A stretch of DNA of 17,414 bases from CALVJJ01 sp045538425. GTDB taxonomy: Bacteria > Bacillota > Clostridia > Christensenellales > UBA1242. The translations under genes were made by a program, and so were the position numbers. Below, piece after piece: positions 12,012 through 17,414 of this stretch. The notes beneath the pieces were generated by a model. It worked only from the letters and a program-made list of their open reading frames with translations, was not told the origin of the DNA and made no database searches. Position 1 is the first letter of the stretch. The number at the start of each line of letters is the position of its first letter. The stretch spans positions 1-17,414 of the forward strand of contig JAZSRJ010000058.1 of the NCBI GenBank assembly GCA_045538425.1. Reading direction: 5' to 3'.

Positions 12012-14210
12012 ATGATTGCAGAAATTATTGTAGATGTTGCAAACTCGGAAGTTGACAAAATATTTGAGTATCTAGTTCCAAGTGAACTGGAGGTTTTTTG
12101 CGGTCAAAGAGTCTTTGTTCCTTTTGGAAAACGAACCATTGAAGGCTATATTGTGAGATTGAAAGATACTGCAGAATATGATATAGCAAAATTAAAACCA
12201 ATACTTTCTACTATTGATCCAAAACCACTCATCTTACCAGAATTAATGGATTTGGCAAAGTTCATGAAAAGTTATTATCACTTAAGATATGTTGATATCT
12301 TTAGACTATTGATTCCATCTATGATTCGCAATGGTAAAGTAAAGGAGTTGGTGGTCACTTATGCACGATTTGGTGTAGATGATGATAAGGTAAAGGAATA
12401 TACAACAAAACTAAGAAAAAACGCAACTAGTTGTTTTAGAGCTATTGCATATCTACAACAACATGGTAAAGTTAAAGTGTCCTATCTTAATAAAGAGTTT
12501 GGACATTCTACCATTAAAAAATTGTTGAATGATGGGCTGTTGCTCATTGAAGAAGAAAAGAAAAACAGACTTCAATACAACCAATCTCAACCATCCAACA
12601 TTACACTAACAGCAAGACAACAAGAAGTAGTGGATACTATCACATCTCAATCGGGCGTATTTTTGCTACACGGGGTTACTGGAAGTGGTAAAACGGAAGT
12701 ATACATGAATGCTATCAAAAAAGTCTTGCAAGAGGGTAAAACTGCCATTATGTTAGTTCCGGAGATCAGTCTTACACCACAAGTAGTTCGTAATTTTGAA
12801 GCCAAGTTTGGAACAAGTATTGCTGTTCTTCATAGTGGTCTTGGAGCAAGCGAACGTTTTGATGAATGGTATCGTATTTATACAGGAGAGGCGAGAGTTG
12901 TTGTTGGGGCTAGAAGTGCCATCTTTGCGCCAGTTAGCAATCTAGGTATTGTGGTGATTGATGAAGAGCATGATAGTAGTTATTATTCGGAAAGTAATCC
13001 AAGATATTTTACTCATGAAGTGGCAAAGTTTCGTTGTAGTTATAGCGATTGTCCATTGGTGCTTGGTAGTGCAACACCAAGTATTGAGAGTTATCATTAT
13101 GCAATGGAAGGTCAATATCAATTACTTCTTATGCCAGAAAGAGTCAATAAAAAACCAATGCCTGCAATCGAACTTGTTGATATGTGTGCACAATTCCGTT
13201 CGGGTAATCACTCTATTTTTAGCAATACTTTTATGGAACGATTGCGTCATGCTATTGATAAAAAAGAACAAACTATGATTTTTATCAATCGTAGAGGGTA
13301 TTCTTCTTATATCATGTGTCAAGCATGCGGGTATATTCCAAAATGTCCACACTGTGATGTGTCATTATGTTATCATGAGCATGACAAACAATTAAAATGT
13401 CATTATTGTGGTGCAAAGTTTTATAGTCTTACACAATGTCCAGATTGTGGTAATAAAGAGATAAAATATGGTGGAGTCGGAACACAAAGAGTAGTGAAAG
13501 AACTTTCGCAGGCATATCCCGATGTTCCAATCTTCCGTATGGATAATGACACAACCAAAACAAAAAATGCACATGGGGAGATACTCAATCAATTTGCGCA
13601 ACAAAAACCAGCAATTCTTGTTGGAACACAGATGATTGCCAAAGGACATGACTTTGCTGATGTGACACTTGTTGGGATACTTGATGCAGATTTGAGCTTA
13701 TATTTTCATGATTTTAGAGCAACAGAGAAGACATTTCAATTAGTTACTCAAGTTGCGGGACGTGCTGGACGTAGTCAAAAACAAGGACATGTTGTATTAC
13801 AAACATTCTATCCAAAACATTATGTCTATCGTTTTGTTGCTAATTATGATTATGAGAAGTTTTATCAAAAAGAAAACAATCTTAGAGAAGTGACAGCTTT
13901 TCCTCCATATTCAAAAGTCATTCGTATTTTGTTTGTGGGAGATGATGAAGATAAAGTTAAAGAGGTTTCTCATAATTTCTTCATGGCACTCAAAGAGTAT
14001 AGAGTTAACAATCCTTCGCAATTCTTTTTCTTAGAGGGGATGAAAAGTCCAGTGGGGCGAATTAATAATAAGTATAGATACCAAATTGTTGCTCGTATCT
14101 CTATGCCAAAAGAAAGAGAAACAATCAATAAAATATATGAAATCGAAGAAAAAGTAAGAAAAAAAGACGTGGTTTGCTTTATCGAAACCAACGCACAAAA
14201 TTTAAGTTAG
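12012..14210 (+). CDS. priA: Primosomal protein N' PriA (replication restart helicase)
   Basis: 3'-5' superfamily 2 helicase that recognises stalled or recombined forks and reloads the replicative helicase. The 732 residues begin MIAEIIVDVANSEVDKIFEY, the usual PriA 3'-DNA-binding domain with VFVPFGKR, followed by a winged-helix region (about 110-190). Helicase motifs are Walker A GVTGSGKT (221-228), Walker B DEEH (317-320), LGSATPS (351-357) and VAGRAGR (581-587). Between the helicase lobes is the double zinc module with eight cysteines (C436, C439, C445, C448, C463, C466, C476, C479). Length is normal. The start has AAGG at 12004-12007 a few bases upstream. def follows after 10 bases, with its ribosome site overlapping the priA stop. 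No dedicated promoter is evident, so read-through from rpoZ is likely. Confidence 0.97.
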   Translation: MIAEIIVDVANSEVDKIFEYLVPSELEVFCGQRVFVPFGKRTIEGYIVRLKDTAEYDIAKLKPILSTIDPKPLILPELMDLAKFMKSYYHLRYVDIFRLLIPSMIRNGKVKELVVTYARFGVDDDKVKEYTTKLRKNATSCFRAIAYLQQHGKVKVSYLNKEFGHSTIKKLLNDGLLLIEEEKKNRLQYNQSQPSNITLTARQQEVVDTITSQSGVFLLHGVTGSGKTEVYMNAIKKVLQEGKTAIMLVPEISLTPQVVRNFEAKFGTSIAVLHSGLGASERFDEWYRIYTGEARVVVGARSAIFAPVSNLGIVVIDEEHDSSYYSESNPRYFTHEVAKFRCSYSDCPLVLGSATPSIESYHYAMEGQYQLLLMPERVNKKPMPAIELVDMCAQFRSGNHSIFSNTFMERLRHAIDKKEQTMIFINRRGYSSYIMCQACGYIPKCPHCDVSLCYHEHDKQLKCHYCGAKFYSLTQCPDCGNKEIKYGGVGTQRVVKELSQAYPDVPIFRMDNDTTKTKNAHGEILNQFAQQKPAILVGTQMIAKGHDFADVTLVGILDADLSLYFHDFRATEKTFQLVTQVAGRAGRSQKQGHVVLQTFYPKHYVYRFVANYDYEKFYQKENNLREVTAFPPYSKVIRILFVGDDEDKVKEVSHNFFMALKEYRVNNPSQFFFLEGMKSPVGRINNKYRYQIVARISMPKERETINKIYEIEEKVRKKDVVCFIETNAQNLS

Positions 14211-14220
14211 AGGAGTAATT

Positions 14221-14676
14221 ATGGCTACTAGAAAAATTATTTTGGAAGACAATCCGTTACTTAGAAAAAAATCTAAAGTAGTGACCGTGTTTGATGAAAA
14301 ATTATGGGATCTACTTGATGATATGAAAGAAACTATGCGAACCAATAATGGTTGTGGACTTGCTGCACCTCAAATTGGCATCTTAAAGCGCATTGTTGTA
14401 GTAGAAGTGAATGGTTTGTACTTGGAGATGATCAATCCAGAGATTATCAGTCAAAAAGGCAATCAATGTGATGTTGAGGGCTGTCTTAGTGTGCCAAATC
14501 GTAGCGGATATGTCAATCGTCCAAAACTTGTGGCGGTAAGAGCTTATGATCGATATGGAAAAGAATATGCGATCACTGGTACTGATCTGCTTGCAATTTG
14601 TCTTTGCCACGAAATTGATCACTTAGATGGCATCCTATACATAGATAAAATGATAAAAGAATATAAAGGGAAATAA
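14221..14676 (+). CDS. def: Peptide deformylase
   Basis: Metalloenzyme that removes the formyl group from the N-terminal Met of nascent proteins, the reverse partner of Fmt encoded next door. The 151-residue protein has all three family motifs: GCGLAAPQ (44-51), EGCLSVP (86-92, metal ligand C88) and CHEIDH (129-134, ligands H130 and H134, catalytic E131). The short sequence without a C-terminal extension, and EGCLSVP, indicate the compact type I/III-like form rather than the longer type II. The ATG is preceded by AGAGGAG (14209-14215) with 5-base spacing, overlapping the priA stop. fmt begins 1 base after its stop codon, so the two opposing activities are made together. Confidence 0.97.
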   Translation: MATRKIILEDNPLLRKKSKVVTVFDEKLWDLLDDMKETMRTNNGCGLAAPQIGILKRIVVVEVNGLYLEMINPEIISQKGNQCDVEGCLSVPNRSGYVNRPKLVAVRAYDRYGKEYAITGTDLLAICLCHEIDHLDGILYIDKMIKEYKGK

Positions 14677-14677
14677 G

Positions 14678-15610
14678 ATGTTAAAAGTTATTTATCTAGG
14701 AACACCAGATTTTGCTATTGCGCCATTAAAGGCAATTATGCAACATCATGAAGTTGTTGCTGTAGTGACGCAACCAGACAAAAAAGTGGGACGTAATCAA
14801 CATTTGACGCCAACACCAGTCAAACAATTTGCCTTAGATAACCATATTCCTGTCTATACTTTTGAAAAAATCAACAAAGAAGGCAAGGAAGTGTTGTCTA
14901 AGCACAATGCAGATATTATGGTTACTTGTGCGTATGGCCAAATCCTTAAAAAACATATTTTGGATCTAACACCAATGGGAGTATACAATATCCATGGGTC
15001 TATTTTGCCACGTTGGCGTGGTGCTGCACCAATTCAATGGGCAGTACTTAGTGGTGATACCACAACAGGTATTACCATTCTAAAGTCAGATATTGGTATG
15101 GACGATGGCGATATTTTACTCACGAAAGAGATGGATGTTTTGCCAGAATATACAGCAGGAGATTTGTTTGACAAGCTAACCATTCTTGGGGCTGAAGCAA
15201 TTATTGAGGCATTATCAATATTAGAGAGTGGAGATTTTACACTTACGCCACAAGATCATGCTTTAGTTACCCATGCAAGAATGCTTGAAAAAGAAGACTG
15301 TTTGCTTTCATTTTCTCAACCAGCAAAGTCAGTTGTCGCTTGGGTCAAAGGTCTTAATCCAAGTCCAATTGCACTTATCTATTATGAAGGACAACCAATC
15401 AAAGTATATGATGCAAGAGTTGTATCCTATGAAGGAGAAGCAAAACCAGGAGAAATTGTGGTTGCTTCACCAAAACAAGGATTGGTAATAGCTGCAATAG
15501 ATGGTGCGGTAGAATTGATTGAAATTCAAGCGCAAAATAGCAAACGTATGCCTGCAAAGAGTTATCTTAATGGTAAAAAGATGAACATAGGAAGTATTGT
15601 GAATGAATAA
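14678..15610 (+). CDS. fmt: Methionyl-tRNA formyltransferase
   Basis: Transfers a formyl group from 10-formyl-tetrahydrofolate to Met on initiator tRNA, giving the substrate for bacterial translation initiation. The 310 residues match the family length (about 310-315). The N-terminal formyl-transferase Rossmann domain (1-190) starts with VIYLGTPDFA and contains NIHGSILPRWRGAAPIQ with catalytic N104 and H106, and the MDDGDIL loop (141-147) that supplies the catalytic aspartate. The C-terminal OB-like tRNA-binding domain covers about 205-305. AAAGGG (14665-14670) precedes the ATG by 7 bases, within the end of def. Its last 8 bases overlap rsmB, whose ribosome site (AGGAAG, 15589-15594) lies inside fmt, pointing to coupled translation. 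Confidence 0.97.
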   Translation: MLKVIYLGTPDFAIAPLKAIMQHHEVVAVVTQPDKKVGRNQHLTPTPVKQFALDNHIPVYTFEKINKEGKEVLSKHNADIMVTCAYGQILKKHILDLTPMGVYNIHGSILPRWRGAAPIQWAVLSGDTTTGITILKSDIGMDDGDILLTKEMDVLPEYTAGDLFDKLTILGAEAIIEALSILESGDFTLTPQDHALVTHARMLEKEDCLLSFSQPAKSVVAWVKGLNPSPIALIYYEGQPIKVYDARVVSYEGEAKPGEIVVASPKQGLVIAAIDGAVELIEIQAQNSKRMPAKSYLNGKKMNIGSIVNE

Positions 15611-16892
15611 AGAAATCTATACGAGTTATGATATACTTTCGCAAGTTTACCTTGATGGGAGTTATGCAAGTATTGTCCTTAATAAAGTGCTTTCAACCCA
15701 AAAGAGTACACTTAATTCAAAATTGGTTACAAAACTGGTATATGGTGTGATTGAACGAGATATTAGTCTAGAATATATTCTTAATCAATTTGTGGCAAAA
15801 CAACCACCTAAAAGAGTACAATTAATCCTAAAAATGGGATTATACATGCACTTGTTTCTCAATAGTATACCAGCTTATACGATCGTAAATGAATTAGTGA
15901 ACTTAACAAAAACCATTCCTGAAAAACATCTTTCTGGTTTTGTGAATGGAACACTGAAAAACATAATCAATGGTAAAATTAATTTACCGAAAAAAGCGGA
16001 GGATCTATTGTTATACTATAGTGTGAAATATGGCTATCCAACATGGTTAATAGAATTCTTGTTGCAAGATCTACCAGAACAACAAGTAGAGCAATTGCTT
16101 GCAACTAAACTCACCACAGATACGCATATACGACTCAAAGATGCAACTAAAAAACAACAATGGTACGACTTGCTACAAAACAACAATATTCGATTTGCTC
16201 CATCCATGAACGATATGACGATGTATGTAGATTATTTTGCATTACTACAACATCCAGAATGGAAAAAATATTATGTTGTTCAGGGGTGTCCATCCATGAT
16301 TGTTGTCGACAATGTGGGTAAGGGGTCTAAGTTTTTAGATGTATGCTCAGCGCCAGGTGGTAAAAGTGTTTTGCTTGCTCAAAGTAATCTTCAATCGGAA
16401 GTAGTAGCAAGTGACTTATATCCACATAGAGTGCAATTGGTGGAAGAGTTTGCAAAATCTCAAAATCTAACTAATATCAAAACCATTGTCCAAGATGCTA
16501 CTCAATATAGAGAAGATTGGAAAGAAAGTTTTGATGCTGTCATTTGTGATGTACCATGTTCGGGCACTGGAGTTATTGGTAAAAAACCAGATATACTCCT
16601 TAATCGAACACCAGATAATATCGAAGAATTGGTTGGGATCCAATCAAGTATTATAGACAATTGTAGCAAATATGTTAAAAAAGGTGGGCGTCTCATCTAT
16701 AGTACATGTTCTATCCTAAAGAAAGAAAATCAGGACATTGTGAGACAGTTTCTTAAAAAACATCCAGAATACACTTTGAAAAAAGTAGAAACTTATGGTA
16801 TACCAGTTATAGAAGATAATAATATGGCAACATTTTATCCTCATGTGAGCAAAACAGAAGGATTCTTTATTGCTGTAATGGAGAAAATATGA
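15603..16892 (+). CDS. rsmB: 16S rRNA (cytosine-967-C5)-methyltransferase RsmB
   Basis: SAM-dependent enzyme making m5C967 in 16S rRNA near the P site. The 429 residues comprise an N-terminal NusB-like RNA-binding domain (about 1-135, helical, with YGVIERDISLEYILNQF) and a C-terminal Rossmann methyltransferase domain. Key motifs are the SAM loop FLDVCSAPGGKS (244-255), the acidic SASDLYPHR-like segment around residues 268-275, motif IV DVPCSGTGVIGKKPD (C319) and motif VI YSTCS (C369). In RNA m5C enzymes one of these cysteines attacks the base and the other aids release. PCSGTGVI and the NusB domain distinguish it from RsmF. It starts 8 bases before the end of fmt and its TGA overlaps the rlmN ATG (ATGA), so it sits in a translationally coupled string. 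Confidence 0.95.
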   Translation: MNKEIYTSYDILSQVYLDGSYASIVLNKVLSTQKSTLNSKLVTKLVYGVIERDISLEYILNQFVAKQPPKRVQLILKMGLYMHLFLNSIPAYTIVNELVNLTKTIPEKHLSGFVNGTLKNIINGKINLPKKAEDLLLYYSVKYGYPTWLIEFLLQDLPEQQVEQLLATKLTTDTHIRLKDATKKQQWYDLLQNNNIRFAPSMNDMTMYVDYFALLQHPEWKKYYVVQGCPSMIVVDNVGKGSKFLDVCSAPGGKSVLLAQSNLQSEVVASDLYPHRVQLVEEFAKSQNLTNIKTIVQDATQYREDWKESFDAVICDVPCSGTGVIGKKPDILLNRTPDNIEELVGIQSSIIDNCSKYVKKGGRLIYSTCSILKKENQDIVRQFLKKHPEYTLKKVETYGIPVIEDNNMATFYPHVSKTEGFFIAVMEKI

Positions 16893-17396
16893 GAAGTTTA
16901 TTAGATTTTTCACTAACCGAATTGGAAAACTTAATGCTTAGTTTCGGTGAGAAAAAGTTTAGAGCAAAACAATTACATCAAGTATTGCTTGATGGAAAGT
17001 TTGAGTATGAAAGCAACAACTTACCAAAATCCACTCTAGAAAAATTAGCAGAGTTGGGTTACATTTTTCAACCTCTTAGAGTCTTGAAAAAGGTAGTTGC
17101 TAAAGATAAAACAACCAAATATCTATATAAGTTAGAAGATGGCAATATTATTGAAGGTGTGCTTATGTCTTATAAGTACGGCAAAACGCTATGCATTAGT
17201 ACACAAGTTGGATGTAAGATGAATTGTGCGTTTTGTGCAAGTGGACTAAGCTTTGTAAGAGACCTTACTGCAGGCGAAATCTTAGGTCAAATTGTGGCAG
17301 TCAATAAGTTGCTTGGTGGCAGTCTCAAAGATCGAAAAATCACCAACATTGTTCTTATGGGTAGTGGAGAACCACTTGACAACTTTGACAATGTTG
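16889..17396 (+). CDS. rlmN: Dual-specificity RNA methyltransferase RlmN, 3'-truncated
   Basis: Radical-SAM enzyme that makes m2A2503 in 23S rRNA and m2A37 in some tRNAs. I translated this frame directly: it opens at ATG 16889, overlapping the rsmB stop as ATGA, and begins MRSLLDFSLTELENLMLSFG. By about residue 22-35 it shows KKFRAKQLHQVLLDG, the usual RlmN N-terminal domain. E89 in DGNIIEGVL matches the conserved glutamate, C102 in LCISTQVGC matches the catalytic cysteine that becomes methylated, and C109, C113 and C116 (GCKMNCAFC, CxxxCxxC) bind the iron-sulfur cluster. The motif GEPLDNFDNV ends the genuine part. Roughly half of an approximately 345-residue protein is present; the second catalytic cysteine is outside. 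The frame stays open to 17414, but the last 18 bases look like sequencing adapter, not gene. Confidence 0.94.
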
Positions 17397-17414
17397 AAGT
17401 CGGAGGCCAAGCGG
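17397..17414. other. Probable BGI/MGI sequencing-adapter remnant at the contig end
   Basis: The final 18 bases, AAGTCGGAGGCCAAGCGG, are identical to the first 18 bases of the BGI/MGI (DNBSEQ) forward adapter as I remember it. Their GC content (12 of 18) is far above the surrounding A/T-rich gene. In the rlmN frame they encode EVGGQA directly after DNFDNV, where RlmN proteins usually continue with a hydrophobic/basic helix start such as V-K-A or L-K-A. The change occurs exactly at the window edge, as expected for adapter read-through left in an assembly. Confidence 0.88.

Noticed and set aside
12958..13278. 106-codon + strand frame inside priA
   Set aside because: It overlaps the PriA helicase motifs in another frame and its translation has no recognisable pattern.
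1..17414. tRNA or rRNA genes, CRISPR arrays, insertion sequences, attachment sites or phage genes
   Set aside because: I found no direct-repeat array, transposase or integrase motif, terminal inverted repeats or cloverleaf-like stretch; the short gaps are filled by promoters and terminators.

Overview
The window is an ordinary, gene-dense housekeeping segment from a low-GC, Gram-positive bacterium of the Bacillota. All 15 genes lie on the + strand, no intergenic gap exceeds about 120 bases, and the code is standard (TGA is a stop for ligA and rsmB and tryptophan is TGG, so this is not a Mycoplasma-type code). The DnaK ATPase domain lacks the insert seen in Gram-negative DnaK. The order dnaK-dnaJ-rsmE-mtaB-HIT-rpsU resembles Clostridia. 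An uncultured gut clostridial lineage is my best guess; nothing here fixes the order or family.

Region 1 (1-2870): the 3' part of dnaK, then dnaJ, the protein-folding machine, closed by a hairpin terminator that spans the dnaJ stop codon. Region 2 (2872-5275): a sigmaA-type promoter drives rsmE, mtaB (TTG start overlapping the rsmE stop) and a HIT-family hydrolase, i.e. rRNA and tRNA modification plus nucleotide clean-up. Region 3 (5248-5533): rpsU (ribosomal protein S21), alone between its own promoter and terminator. Region 4 (5554-7421): a single-pass membrane protein with InlB B-repeat/Flg_new-like extracellular modules, a monocistronic accessory gene set among core genes. Region 5 (7442-11674): pcrA and ligA, helicase and NAD-dependent ligase for repair and replication. 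Region 6 (11685-end): rpoZ, then a hairpin, then priA-def-fmt-rsmB-rlmN, linking replication restart, start-methionine formylation and deformylation, and rRNA methylation. The last steps are tightly coupled: fmt/rsmB overlap by 8 bases and rsmB/rlmN by 4.

Four promoters have -35 and -10 boxes exactly 17 bases apart, so unit boundaries are unusually easy to read. Two genes usual in these neighbourhoods are absent: prmA between dnaJ and rsmE, and coaBC between rpoZ and priA.

I see no undescribed defence, mobile or RNA-based system. The observations most worth acting on are (i) the last 18 bases, which match from memory the start of the BGI/MGI sequencing adapter, so the end of the rlmN frame is probably not biological; (ii) the membrane-anchored repeat protein; and (iii) a LigA of a divergent sequence type as the ligase paired with pcrA.
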